A stretch of DNA of 64,000 bases, from assembly GCA_003255065.1 (NCBI GenBank), contig QAOA01006558.1, positions 162,564 through 226,563 of the forward strand, written 5' to 3'. Both the position numbers and the translations under genes were made by a program. Within the stretch, counting starts at the first letter, position 1. Each line of letters starts with the position of its first letter. The notes under the pieces were generated by a model. It searched no databases. It was not told the DNA's origin and saw nothing but the letters and a program-made list of their open reading frames with translations. Shown here piece by piece: positions 11,361 to 23,218 of this stretch. The DNA is from Cercis canadensis. Taxonomy: Eukaryota > Streptophyta > Magnoliopsida > Fabales > Fabaceae.

Positions 11361-12369
11361 ATAGAGGAAAAGTAATATGTGACCACCAAGGAAACAACTT
11401 CAAATGCTCATGTTTAAAACATGTTATGCATCTCGCAAACTAACAGAATGAAAAGAACGATTTCCCACACCAGATGAAAGTCCAACAAGGCATCCCAGAT
11501 GCAAATTAATAGTTCAAAATAACAGAAGGAAGAGATAACAGTTTCCCACACCCTCACAAAACAATTTCAATATCTAGATCAAAATGACTCAACAGAGTCC
11601 CCTATAATTCCCACAACAATAATGCATCAGTATAAATTTCTCCACTAATAGTTAAACAAAGTCAGGTCCCTCAGCAAGAATTTATTCTCTGGTCATAGCA
11701 CAGTATAATTCAGCATTCATTCCCACAGGGCTTGACAAGAAAATCAGAGAAATCCACAAGTCCCTTTAATTATCAATTAGGAGTAGCAATTGGAATAGCA
11801 AAAATAAATTTTAGCAAAATGAACATGTTTCAAAGCAAGAGTTTATTCAAAATTACAACTGCAATTGAACCCCTCCATCAGAAAATTAGTTCCCACAACA
11901 AGAGGTATCATGGCAGCATTTACAATAATGGAAATTTCAATCAAATAGACAAAGTCCTAAACACCCAAATTCCCAAGAATTAACAACCAACAATGCCAAA
12001 TTTTTCTAATATCTGTGCAATTTGACAAGGCAGCAGCATCCCCATGTTCAGAATAAAACAGAATAAGCAACAATACCCAGTAATAAATAAGAATCCATTC
12101 ATTAGCTATATCACAGTAGGAATTTGCACAGGAAAATAGCAAAGTTACCCACAGAGCATTGTAAGAATATCAAATTGAAATGCACCACAACAGCAATGCA
12201 ATATAAATGAACAAATTCCCCCAATAAACAACTTCCAGTAAATTAACAGAATCCATAGCACGAAATCAATGACAGTGGTGACAGTCATGGGAATTGCAAG
12301 ATAATAGTATTTTCAACCAGATGTCTAAACATCAGCAGATTCCCAACAACAGTAGTAATCAATGGTAAT
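11361..12369 (-). mobile_element. Non-coding spacer of element F between pol and env-like gene
   Basis: A-rich plus-strand sequence without coding signal. It contains AATAT at 12166-12170 followed by CAAATTGAAATG. The same CAAATTGAAATG context follows a D-family LTR end at 12453 and 14966, so this stretch looks like the site before D inserted. Confidence 0.6.
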
Positions 12370-12370
12370 N

Positions 12371-13917
12371 CTAAGTCTATGCAATTCAGCCCAAAAGAGG
12401 TTTAAAAGACTAAGTATGAGGAATAACTATTGTATAAAAAGTGTGTTCATCAAATATCAAATTGAAATGCACCACAACAACAATGCAATATAAATGAACA
12501 AATTCCCCCAATAAACAACTTCCAGTAAATTAACAGAATCCATAGCACGAAATCAATGACAGTGGTGACAGTCATGGGAATTGCAAGATAATAGTATTTT
12601 CAACCAGATGTCTAAACATCAGCAGATTCCCAACAACAGTAGTAATCAATGGTAATGCTAAGTAACACTAATTGCTAGAAAGAGAAACCAATTCTGCAAC
12701 ACCCCAAATGCCCTAAAATAAGATTTTACAGCAGCATCCCCAAAAATTTCCAGTAATTATTCATCCTATATTTAACTATTCCCCCATATTCCCTTACTAA
12801 TTAAGCAAGAAATACGCATTAGACAGTCAATCAAATGCTCAGAAATAACATATAAGATTGAAGGGGAAACTCATACCTGTGGGTGAAGAACTGCAACTGA
12901 TACTGGGTGTAAACCAGAAAATAACAGAATGTAATGGTGGGATGTAGTGTGGAACTCAATTAAACAGAAAATTGAGGCTTTGAGGAAAGGGGATTGACCG
13001 GAAATGAAGGTAGGAGCGCTGGAGGGGTTAGGGATTTGGGAGAGGATTGAGAGAATTTGAGGATTTCTGATGTGAAGAATGACCCTGCGAATCGGAAGTT
13101 TAAATGGTCACAACGACACGCCTACAACACAGCCGTGTAGTGTGGGCATGTTTTGGTCTGAGTGAGAACACGGGGGTAAACACGCGCGTGGCAGTGAGGT
13201 GTTTCAAGAGTGAAATGTGCTTTAAGTGACATGAGGATGAACACGCCCGTGTTTTGTGGCCGTGTTCATAACACGGCATGCTTAGATACTTACCTGGAAA
13301 GGACATGGTCGTGTTTGAAATAAGTTGATTCTGGGCCATGGACATGGGCATGAACATGGCCAAGTTAAGGGCTGTGTTACACTCTTCAGCACTCTGTGTG
13401 GTCCATACGCTTAATGACACGGCCATGTCATTGACCGTGTTCTCTCCCTAGATGTTCTGAATGATTCACAAGCCTCTGGTTAATGGACACGGGGGTAAAC
13501 ACGATCATGTTACGGGCCGTGTTCTCCAGTTGGAGTCTTTGTATGATGCACATGGGGTAGAGCACGCCCGTGTTATTGCACGTGTTCTATACTTTGATAT
13601 TAAAAATGAATTTCTACTTTACAGAAGTATCCCCAACAAATCCTACACCACAAACATAAGATATAAAACTCATAAAACTCCCCTTCAACTAAAAATTAAC
13701 TAAGAAACTTAAAGAAAACAATTCAACACAAATCATAAAGAAAATGAAGATAAAAACAAAACACTAAAGATATTGAGTTGCCTCCCAACAAGCACTTCTC
13801 TACAATCATTTAGTTGAACTTAAGGACTGAGGAACTACTGCAGAGGGTATTGGAGGTGACAAACATCTATGGAAAGTTCTTGGATGTTAGCACCATGGTA
13901 TAACTTCAATCTCTGCC
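12371..13917 (-). repeat. First copy of a 2.4-kb tandem repeat in element F
   Basis: After the N at 12370 the sequence begins inside a D-family LTR end (12371-12452, ending TTCATCA), then AATAT, then F spacer and the end of pol. It closely matches 14883-16357. The second copy lacks 72 bp present here at about 13254-13325, and there are scattered substitutions. The second copy is preceded by more of the D LTR, so the unit appears to be about 13918-16357. Whether this is a real duplication or two haplotypes joined by the assembler cannot be told from the sequence. Confidence 0.7.
13100..13590. repeat. ACACGG/CCGTGT array in the 3' UTR of F (copy 1)
   Basis: About 18 half-sites such as ACACGGGGGTAAACACG, GACACGGCCATGTCA and GCACGTGTTC occur in 490 bp. 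This is outside the LTR, between pol and the spacer. The array is repeated at 15630-16030. Confidence 0.8.
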
Positions 13918-14965
13918 AAACATTCAAGTCCAGTTTAACCTAAGTCCTGAATCCAGCCAAGGTAGTTAATCCGTCCAAGCTTAGAACTATTAATTAACCA
14001 TACAATCCTCTTTTATCACATGCAAACAGAATATGAACACATGAATAATCCAATCCGAATTAAGCAATTCAAACAGAATATTTCAGAGGATTGAAAGAAC
14101 TTGATTAACAACTAAAATGAAGAACAACAACACATAATCTCAAAATCAATAATCAGAATAGCAAAACCTGGATTGATATGATGATTTAGCCCTCCATGAA
14201 CAAGAAGAGCTGAGTTCTTACAAAATATCTAAGAGAAAACTTAGAGACTAAGGAAAGAGGAAAAGCTGTCTAAAAATATCTAATGACTTGATTCTGAATT
14301 TCGGCTGCCCCCTCTTGCTGATATAGACCTCCAAATTTACATGCACACCCAAATTGCCCTTAGGGCACACTTGTTCCCATGGGCCTTAGCTTCAATTGGG
14401 CTTTGGTTTGGGCCCATTTGGACTTGTCATGAGGAAGTTAGGCCCATTTAAGTGGCAAAAGGTGTCTGGAACAGTCAGCTAACTTGCACAGCAAATAAGA
14501 CTATCTTCAACATAAAATATGGTGAACCGGTCTTCATATCAATTGCAGCTCTGTCTGTTAGCTTTCCAATGGTACCATTTTCAGGTCCATATGACATCCA
14601 CAACTCAAGTTATGACCCAAATACTGCATGTAGGTCAGGATCCTGCGACAGCATGTCTTCTCTGGCTTCCAGGCTGCATATGACCTTCTGAACGTCCGAA
14701 TTAGCTTTGGAGCCCTGAAAGAAAGTTGTAGAAAATTCTCTCAGCTTTCCAACAAGGTATGACTCGGAATTTTTGGACATCCAGAACTCAAGATATGCCT
14801 GAAACACAGAGACAGCATATAATGCCCAGTATTGCTGGAAATTGCAATTAAGCATAAATGGATCCTAAGTCATGAAATGAGGTCTAAGTCTATGCAATTC
14901 AGCCCAAAAGAGGTTTAAAAGACTAAGTATGAGGAATAACTATTGTATAAAAAGTGTGTTCATCA
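13918..14965 (-). mobile_element. D-family LTR, truncated, in element F
   Basis: This is collinear with 46535-47578 of the D solo LTR in element C and ends in the same TTCATCA, followed by AATAT. Its other end (the TGATGAGC terminus) is missing; the join at 13917/13918 falls inside the LTR. The LTR sense strand is minus. Confidence 0.8.
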
Positions 14966-16330
14966 AATATCAAATTGAAATGCACCACAACAACAATGCA
15001 ATATAAATGAACAAATTCCCCCAATAAACAACTTCCAGTAAATTAACAGAATCCATAGCACGAAATCAATGACAGTGGTGACAGTCATGGGAATTGCAAG
15101 ATAACAGTATTTTCAACTAGATGTCTAAACATCAGCAGATTCCCAACAACAGTAGTAATCAATGGTAATGCTAAGTAACACTAATTGCTAGAAAGAGAAA
15201 CCAATTTTGCAACACCCCAAATGCCCCAAAATAAGATTTTACAACAGCATCCCCAAAAATTTCCAGTAATTATTCATCCTATATTTAACTGTTCCCCCAT
15301 ATTCCCTTACTAATTAAGCAAGAAATACGCACCAGACAGTCAATCAAATGCTCAGAAATAACATATAAGATTGAAGGGGAAACTCATACTTGTAGGTGAA
15401 GAACTGCAACTGATACTGGGTGTAAACCAGAAAATAACAGAATGTAATGGTGGGATGTAGTGTGGAACTCAATTAAACAGAAAATTGAGGCTTTGAGGAA
15501 AGGGGATTGACCGGAAATGAAGGTAGGAGCGCTGGAGGGGTTAGGGATTTGGGAGAGGATTGAGAGAATTTGAGGATTTCTGATGTGAAGAATGACCCTG
15601 CGAATCAGAAGTTTAAATGGTCACAGCGACACGCCTACAACACAGCCGTGTAGTGTGGGCATGTTTTGGTCTGAGTGAGAACACGGGGGTAAACACGTGC
15701 GTGGCAGTGAGGTGTTTCAAGAGTGAAATGTGCTTTAAGTGACATGAGGATGAACATGCCCGTGTTCTGGGCCATGGACATGGGCATGAACATGGCCATG
15801 TTAAGGGCCGTGTTACACTCTTCAGCACTCTGTGTGGTCCATACGCTTGATGACACGGCCATGTCATTGACCGTGTTCTCTCCCTAGATGTTCTGAATGA
15901 TTCACAAGCCTCTGGTTAATGGACACGGGGGTAAACACGACCATGTTACGGGCCGTGTTCTCCAGTTGGAGTCTTTGTATGATGCACACGGGGTAGAGCA
16001 CGCCCGTGTTATTGCACGTGTTCTATACTTTGATATTAAAAATGAATTTCTACTTTACAGAAGTATCCCCAACAGATCCTACACCACAAACATAAGATAT
16101 AAAACTCATAAAACTCCCATTCAACTAAAAATTAACTAAGAAACTTAAAGAAAACAATTCAACACAAATCATAAAGAAAATGAAGATAAAAACAAAACAC
16201 TAAAGATATTGGGTTGTCTCCCAACAAGCACTTCTCTACAATCATTTAGTTGAACTTAAGGACTGAGGAACTACTGCAGAGGGTATTGGAGGTGACAAAC
16301 ATCTATGGAAAGTTCTTAGATGTTAGCACC
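14966..16330 (-). mobile_element. Element F 3' untranslated region (copy 2), with ACACGG array
   Basis: This is the second copy of the spacer between the pol stop and the env-like gene. On the minus strand just after pol it has TTGGGAGACAACCCA, like the GGGAGGCAACCCA of element C. The array of ACACGG/CCGTGT half-sites lies at 15630-16030. No coding potential was seen. Confidence 0.65.
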
Positions 16331-17520
16331 ATGGTATAACTTCAATCTCTGCCCATTGACCTTGAAGGTTCCTTTCTCTGGATGAGTGACTTCAACAGCA
16401 CCATAAGGAAATACTTGCTTTACCATGAAAGGGCTTGATCATCTAGACTTGAGTTTGCCTGGAAACAACCTTAAGTGTGAATTAAAGAGTAGCACTTGGT
16501 CCCCAGGTTGAAATTCTTTAGATGATTTAATATGTTTGTCATGCCACTTCTTAGCCTTTTCCTTGTACAACCTTGAACTTTCATAGGCAGCATCTATCCA
16601 TTCTGACAGTTGGTTCAACTGGAGCAACCTCTTTTCACCTGCATTACACAAGTCATAGTTAAGGAATTTTATAGCCCAAAAGGCTTTATGCTGCAGCTCT
16701 ATTGGTAAATGACAGGACTTCCCATAAACAAGTTTGTAAGGGATAGTACCATTGGGAGTTTTGAAACTAGTCCTATAAGCCCATAGAGCGTCATCTAATC
16801 TCAAGAACCATTCCTTTCTAGATTACTCTATAGTCTTTTCCAGTATTCTTTTAAGTTCCCTATTCGTCACCTCTACTTGGCCACTAGTTTGAGGGTGATA
16901 AGAGGTAACCACTTTATGAGTAACACCATATTTCTTCAAGGCATTAGCTAACTGTTGGTTACAAAAGTGGGTGCCTCTATCACTAATGATAGCTCCAGGT
17001 GCTCCAAACCTGGTGAACAATTTCTTAAGGAACTTGACAACTACCCTAGCATCATTGGTAGGCAAGGCTTGAGCTTCTACCCATTTAGATACATAATCTA
17101 CTACAACTAGGATATATTTGTTCCCATAAGACGAAGGAAAAAGGGCCAACGAAATCAATGCCCTAGACATCAAAGACTTCACACACTAAGATGCTGGTCT
17201 GGGGCATTTCATCTTTCTTAGAGATGTTACCTGTGCGCTGGCAATTGTCACATTGCTTCATATACCTGTGAGCATCCTTAAATAAGGTAGGCCAATAAAA
17301 ACCTGACTCCAGGACTTTCCTTGCTGTTCTATTGGCTTGATAATGTCCTCCAGTTGGACCCTTATGGCAATGCTCCAAGATGCTTTCAGTTTCAGGATAG
17401 GCAACACAACGTCTTATCATTTGGTCTGCACAAATGCGAAATAGATAAGAGTATTCCCAAAGGTAGTACTTCAAATCAGAGAAGAATTTCTTCTTTTATG
17501 AATAAGTTAACTCCTTTGGC
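16331..17520 (-). pseudogene. Integrase of element F (Athila), broken
   Basis: Integrase inserts the cDNA into the host chromosome. The zinc-binding part is recognisable: [19 protein letters not shown] then [10 protein letters not shown]. The core has all three catalytic positions: Asp in [12 protein letters not shown], Asp in ISDRGTHF and Glu in [11 protein letters not shown]-terminal stretch continues with [35 protein letters not shown] and [25 protein letters not shown] frameshift and a stop near 17163-17182 separate the zinc part from the core, a stop lies near 16820, and another ends the readable part near 16437. Its sister copy is in element C. Confidence 0.85.
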
Positions 17521-18150
17521 AGAACCCTACTTGCAAGGTAGTTAGCAAAATCAGCAAACCAAGGAATATCTTTCACCTCAACCTCATATAGTTGTTCATC
17601 TGAAAAGTATCGTTTAAGTCCTCTTCCACTAACTCCCCGTGAACTAGGAATTGCAGACGAGACAAATGGTCTGTTGCTAGGTTCTCGGTTCCCTTACGGT
17701 CTCGGATCTCCAAGTCAAACTCCTGCAACAACAAAACCCAGTGTATTAGATGAGGCTTAGCATCATTTTTGGTCAAAAGATACCTCAGTGCTGAATGATC
17801 AGTATACACAATGACTTTAGAAAGAATAAGATAATATCTAAATTTGTCTAAAGAGAAAACCATTGCAAGCAATTCTTTTTCAGTAGTAGTGTAGTTCTTC
17901 TGAGTATCAATCAAAGTTTTGCTTGCGTAGTAGATGGGCCAAAAGTTCTTGTCCCTGTGCTGTCCCAAGACTGCTCCTACTGCAAAATCACTTACATCAC
18001 ACATTAGTTCAAATGGTGATGACCAATTAGGTGTAATCATAATGGGGGCAGTAGTTAATTTACCTTTTAAGGTGTTAAATGCATTTATGCAATCCTCATC
18101 AAAGACAAGAGGGACATCATTTTCGAGTAATCTAGTAAGAGGTCTAGCTA
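17521..18150 (-). pseudogene. RNase H of element F (Athila)
   Basis: This domain degrades the RNA strand during reverse transcription. A 155-residue open stretch (17573-18040) carries [59 protein letters not shown] and [18 protein letters not shown]. The family acidic residues (Asp in CDVSD, Glu in EKELL, Asp in TDHS) are present. It runs from the RT end into the integrase on the minus strand. Flanking frameshifts break the polyprotein. Confidence 0.85.
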
Positions 18151-19130
18151 TCTTGGAGAAATCTTTGATAAATCTTCTATAGAAGCCAACATGACCTAGA
18201 AAACTCCTGATTGCCTTAACAGAGGTAGGGGTGGTAATTTAGCAATGGTCTATACATTTGCCCTGTCCACCTCTATACCCTTACTAGAAATTTTATGGCT
18301 TAACACTATATCGTCTTGTACCATCAAATGACATTTCTCCCAATTCAGAACTAGATTAGTCTCCTCACATCTCTCAAGTACTCTGGCTAAGTTATGCAAG
18401 CATGATTCAAAAGAATTTCCAAAGATAGAGAAATCATCCATAAATACTTTCATGATATCCTTAACCAATCTATCGAAGATTGCCATCATACACCTCTGAA
18501 AGGTGGCAGGGGCATTACACAACCCAAATGACATTCTTCTATAAGTAAATGTACCGTAAGGACATGTGAAGGTTGTCTTCTCCTGATCTTTTGGGGCGAT
18601 AGGTATTTGGAAATACCCCGACATGCCATCTAGAAAACAGTAATAGGCATGTCCAGCCATACGCTCCAGTATTCGTCTATGAACGGTAAAGGGAAATGAT
18701 CTTTGCCAGTGGCATCATTTAGCTTCCGATAGTCTATACAGACTCTCTATCCTGTGACTGTCCTCATTAGCACCAACTCATTCTTCTCATTAGGCACCAC
18801 TGTCATGCCTCCCTTCTTTGGTACTACATGCACAGGACTAACCCAAGAACTGTCAGCAATAGGGTAAATAACTCATGCATCTAGAAGTTTAATTACCTCA
18901 TTTTTCACCACATCTTTCATGTTCGGGTTCATCCGTCGTTGTGGATGCACCAAAGGTTTGTAGTTTTCTTCTAATGCAATCTTGTGGGTGCAATATGAGG
19001 GCCTAATTCTTCTCATGTCTGAGATATTCCATGCTATGACCTTCTTGTGCATCTTAAACACATCCAAGAGTTTCCCTCTTTGCTCCTTTGTTAGGTCTGC
19101 TGCAATGATTACAGGCAACTTGGAGTTTTA
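18151..19130 (-). pseudogene. Reverse transcriptase of element F (Athila), broken
   Basis: The RT starts after the ADLTKEQRGKLLDVFKMHKK block and has HKIALEENYKPLVHPQRRMN, then CIDYRKLND, YYCFLDGMSGYFQIPIAP, TFTCPYGTFTYRRMSFGLCN and VFMDDFSIFGNS, where FMDD is the catalytic box (usually Y/F-x-DD). Damage: a stop in LLDA*VIYP (about 18873), a stop for Trp before RVCIDYR, and a frameshift between the PLPFIDE and AGHAYYC blocks. Confidence 0.87.
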
Positions 19131-19860
19131 TGCTAAGAAAGCATATTCCAAGTGCCTTGGAAGTTGTTTCAGCTCCAGCTCAGGCGAATCCTTAAGGGAT
19201 GGTTTGGTTTTGGTTTTATTACCCTCAATCTTCTCTAGAGATATACCTCTAACTAAAGGCTTTTCGGCTTGCATGTATGCCACATGCTCCCTAATCTCTG
19301 TGTGATCAGTCTTTTCCTCTCCCTGCATGATACATGTCTCCAATGCATCTCTTGTAAAAATTTCCTGCATAGAATGAAACACACATGAGTCAATCTTATC
19401 CACATAAAAACATGTATCATCAGTACTCATTTTGTGTTTCATGGCCTCGGATATTTTAAAAATCACTTGCTCATTGTCCACCCTTAAAGTTAGCTTGCCA
19501 CCATGAACATCAATGATGACTCTAGCTATAGCAAGGAATGGTCGACCTAGAAGCAAGGGTACTTCAACATCTTCATCCATATCCATGATCACAAAATCAA
19601 CAGGAAAAATAAACTTATCAACTTTTACTAGGACATCCTCTATTATCTCCTTAGGATGTGTAATAGATCTATCCGCTAGTTGAATGCTCATCCTAGTGGG
19701 TGTTGGTTCACCAAGTCCCAATTTTTTAAACATACTATTAAATTTATACTAGCACCTAAATCCGCTAATGCCTTATCAATAGATAAACTACCAATATTCC
19801 AAGGAATAGTAAAACTCCCTGGATCTTTTATTTTTCATGGTAGCTTGTTCTGGACTATGG
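19131..19860 (-). pseudogene. Aspartic protease region of element F
   Basis: The retroviral-type protease cleaves the Gag-Pol polyprotein. The active-site region reads LADLGASINLMPYSMF, with DLGAS in place of the usual DTGAS; DLGAS also appears in element E. Downstream are TRMSIQLADRSITHP, FIFPVDFVIMDMDEDVEVP and LLLGRPFLAIARVIIDVHGG, typical of retropepsins in this lineage. The upstream end is cut at 19861-19865 by the insertion of element A; the reading resumes in gag at 30930. Confidence 0.85.
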
Positions 19861-19865
19861 CAGAG
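19861..19865. repeat. Target-site duplication of element A, left copy
   Basis: CAGAG directly before TGATTGGAATT; the same five bases follow the other end of element A at 30925-30929. Removing A restores the F gag-protease junction. Confidence 0.95.
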
Positions 19866-21300
19866 TGATTGGAATTATCGCTAATCCAATTAAATTAAAC
19901 CAAATCCCCTAATTAGAATGCAATAGAGGGCATGATCCGAGAAGTCTTTCACAAGGAATGCAATGTGTAATTAATAATTTCAAGTTTAAGAACAAGAGAT
20001 TTTTAAAATAAGATTATAATAGTAAATTACAGAATTAAACAAGAATTAATGCAGTTGATTAAAGGTGTAACATAGCTAGACATCCATCAAAAACTGGTTT
20101 GATTCATCCTAGATTAACATGAGTGATTAAGTCCTAATACAACACTACTAATTGAGTTTAATCATAACTGAAATCTCTAATTACGATTAATTGTTCATAC
20201 TGAGTTATCACTTAGGATTCGATTAACCACATACAATCACTAATCTTGTAATCACAAAGACTAAACAATTAGTGATTAATCTAAAAACTGAACATCAATT
20301 AGCATAGCATAGCTTCTCTGAATTCTAACTACAGATTAAAGATTGATCAATCTAAATTCTATTTCTTACTTCAATATCCATATAAATCACAAAGATCTCC
20401 ATGAATTTATACAAAGATTAAAGCAAGACAGAATTCAAAGAAGAAGAAATTGCATTAAGTTTAATCCAATTAAGAACATAATCTTAAAATCAAAACCGAA
20501 TTTAATCAGGAGTCTAACTTGGTTACAAGGATTCTACTCCTCCATGGTCATGAAATCCAAGCTCCAATGGAGAAGTGCAGTCATAAATCAAAAAGCTCCA
20601 GAAAATATATGAGAGAAAACTAAAGCTGCCTAAAAATTGTCTACCTAGAATTATGAAAACGCTGTCTCCTTTAACATAATTATAACATAAAAAATTTAGT
20701 GCACACCCAAATTACCCTTAATCTAGGTTTAAACATCTGGACCTTAGCTTCAAATAGGCTTCGGTTTGGGCCTGAATTGAGGGAGTTAAGCCCAATTAGG
20801 TCTTAAGAGGTCTCTGGAGTAATCAGCTGTTTCGACAGGCAATAAAACCATCAAAAAGACATAATTTGGAGAACTGACCTTCACAACAATTGAAGCCCTA
20901 CGTATCAGATTTCCAATGGAACCATTTTCAAGTCCATAAAACACCTACAGCCCAAGTTATGGTCCAAACTCTGCATGCGGGTCAGATTCCAGCGGTAGCA
21001 TCTCTGCTCTAACTTCAGGGTCAAATTTGATCTACTGGACGTCCGAATTGGCCTTGGAGGTCTGAATGAAAGTTGTAGACAATCATCTTAGTCAAGATTC
21101 ACAATTTTTAGACATCTAGAACTAAAGATATACCTGAAATACATAAATAATATCAAAACCCTAATAATGCTGAATGAAACAATTAAGCCTAATATGAACC
21201 CAAACTTATGAAATAAGGCCAAGCTCACTCAATTAAGCACTAAAAGATATTTAAGACACTAAATATGATGGTTAATTACTGTATAAAAATGTGATTATCA
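19866..21300 (-). mobile_element. 3' LTR of element A
   Basis: The sense strand (minus) begins TGATAATCACATTTTT at 21300 and ends AATTCCAATCA at 19866, 1435 bp in all. It is collinear with 29467-30924. The LTR is related to family D LTRs, which share the start TGAT(G)AA(T)CACA followed by TTTTTATACAGTA. Confidence 0.95.
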
Positions 21301-21325
21301 AACCTTCCCATACTTATCCTTTGCT
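21301..21325 (-). other. Polypurine tract of element A
   Basis: On the minus strand AAGTATGGGAAGGTT runs straight into the LTR start TGATAATCAC. It is preceded by CCAGGACGAGCAAAGG, the same layout as in element F. Confidence 0.75.
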
Positions 21326-23204
21326 CGTCCTGGGAAAATTAGAAGTAAAACTAGGGAACAAGGAAAATAGCTAAGAGACATTTCTAAACAAGAACAAGAA
21401 TGCAAAAGTTAAATGAGCAAGAAGAACAATCAAAACTTAAAAGGATCAAAGACACTCATGAATTTCTTCCTTGCACTTTCAACCAACAAGCATGGTGATT
21501 TCAATAGAATTGAATAGACTAAAAATGATAAAGCCTCACAAGATACACTCTTAATCCCTTAAGTGTTTAAGGGCAAGTGTTTCACTCAAAAATATCTCAT
21601 GACAAATTGCACTACTATAAGCTTGCTTATTTTCTAATCTCCACTACTTTAAACACAGGCATGCATAAATCAGAAGGACTTTATTTAAGGATGCAATAGG
21701 GCCAAGGAGAGGGAAAGAATGTAATAGGAAGTATGGATATGGCAAGTTAAAACTAAAGAGAGCATGAGAACATTTGGAATGATGAGCCAAAACCAACACT
21801 AAGCACAAAAATTTTCACCCAAAAGCTCTATGCAAATTTGTTTACACACTTCTTCCTCTTTGGAAGACAAACAACTACTTTTATTTTCTTTTTCTTTGTA
21901 TTTTTTTATGATTTTTTTTCTCAAACAAAATTTTCTTTCTTTTCTTTTCACATTTCTTTTAATTTGCACAAATCCTCCGCCCCCTACACTTAGAACTTTG
22001 TCTGTCTCGAACAAATAGAAACTCATAAAAAATTAAACCAATGCTTTCATACTCTCTAAGGTAGGTAGAAACATGATTTTACACTAAAAGCTTGCAATGA
22101 GCTAAATGAAAGAATGAGAAAATTAGGCTCAAGAGAGAAAGCAAGGGAAAAGATGTTAGGTAGGCTATTTGGCTAACTAGCATAAAAGAAAGAAAAGATG
22201 ACCTTCATCGCATTCATGCATGCATATGATAATGTAATCTTAAAAAGAAGCAAAGCAACTTCTAGAGCAACAAACATCATGAGAACAATGCATACAAGAA
22301 AGAAATAGAGAATGACAATAGGCTCAAAAAACTCACTAGGTATGCACTATCAAGCTCAATCCATCACAACAAATTTCATCACCAAACTAGCTAGTTAAAA
22401 GATGTAAGAAATAATTCAATCATAGTAGAAACCTCAAAATGACAATTGCTTCAAGCTCACAACTTTTACAGATCTTAAAGTGCTATGGAAAATGCAAAAA
22501 GGAAAGGTGGAAAGATGTGCAGAATGAGAATTAAAACAGCAAAACAGAATGGAAAGGCGGGACAACACACAAAAAATTAAACAAAACCAGAATTATGTAT
22601 AGAAGCTCAAGAAGATGCGTGAACAAAATTTGGAACATGTAAAACCGCACTAAAAATAGCAAACAGAGAAGGGCACAATAATAGAAAATAGAGAACAAAA
22701 TGAACAACAGAAACAGAGAATAGAATGAACAACATAAATAGAAACAGAAAACATAAATCAGACACATAAAATAGAAAGAAGAATTAAAAACAGACAAATA
22801 GAATTAAAAACATAAACAAAATTTAACAAGAAGAACATAAACTTAAAAACAGAATGGGAAACATAATCAGAAAGAGAACTCCCCTAAAAATCAAAGTGGG
22901 TAGACAACATCATNAGAAGATGTGTGAACAGAATTTGGAACATGCAGAACCGCACTAAAAATAGCAAACAGAGAAGGGCACAATAATAGAAAATAGAGAA
23001 CAAAATGAACAACAGAAACAGAGAATAGAATGAACAATATAAACAGAAACAGAAAACATAAATCAGACACATAAAATAGAAAGAAGAATTAAAAACAGAC
23101 AAATAGAATTAAAAACATAAACAAAATTTAACAAGAAGAACATAAACTTAAAAACAGAATGGGAAACATAATCAGAAAGAGAACTCCCCTAAAAATCAAA
23201 GTGG
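21326..23204 (-). mobile_element. Element A 3' untranslated region
   Basis: The region between the pol stop and the polypurine tract is A-rich on the plus strand and low in complexity (runs of GAATTAAAAACATAAAC). No env-like reading frame is recognisable here, unlike in F. A second purine tract, TAAGTGTAGGGGGCGGAGG on the minus strand, lies at about 21973-21991. The N at 22914 sits between two copies of about 304 bp (22610-22913 and 22915-23218). Confidence 0.7.
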
Positions 23205-23218
23205 GTAGACAACATCAT
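22610..23218. other. N gap with 304-bp duplicated flanks
   Basis: 22610-22913 and 22915-23218 are nearly identical direct copies around the N at 22914. This is an unmerged contig overlap by appearance. Confidence 0.9.

Noticed and set aside
22531..23102. Hydrophobic minus-strand ORFs beginning MSVFNSSFYFMCLIYV
   Set aside because: These come from translating A-rich low-complexity DNA that is also falsely duplicated around the N at 22914; not a membrane protein gene.
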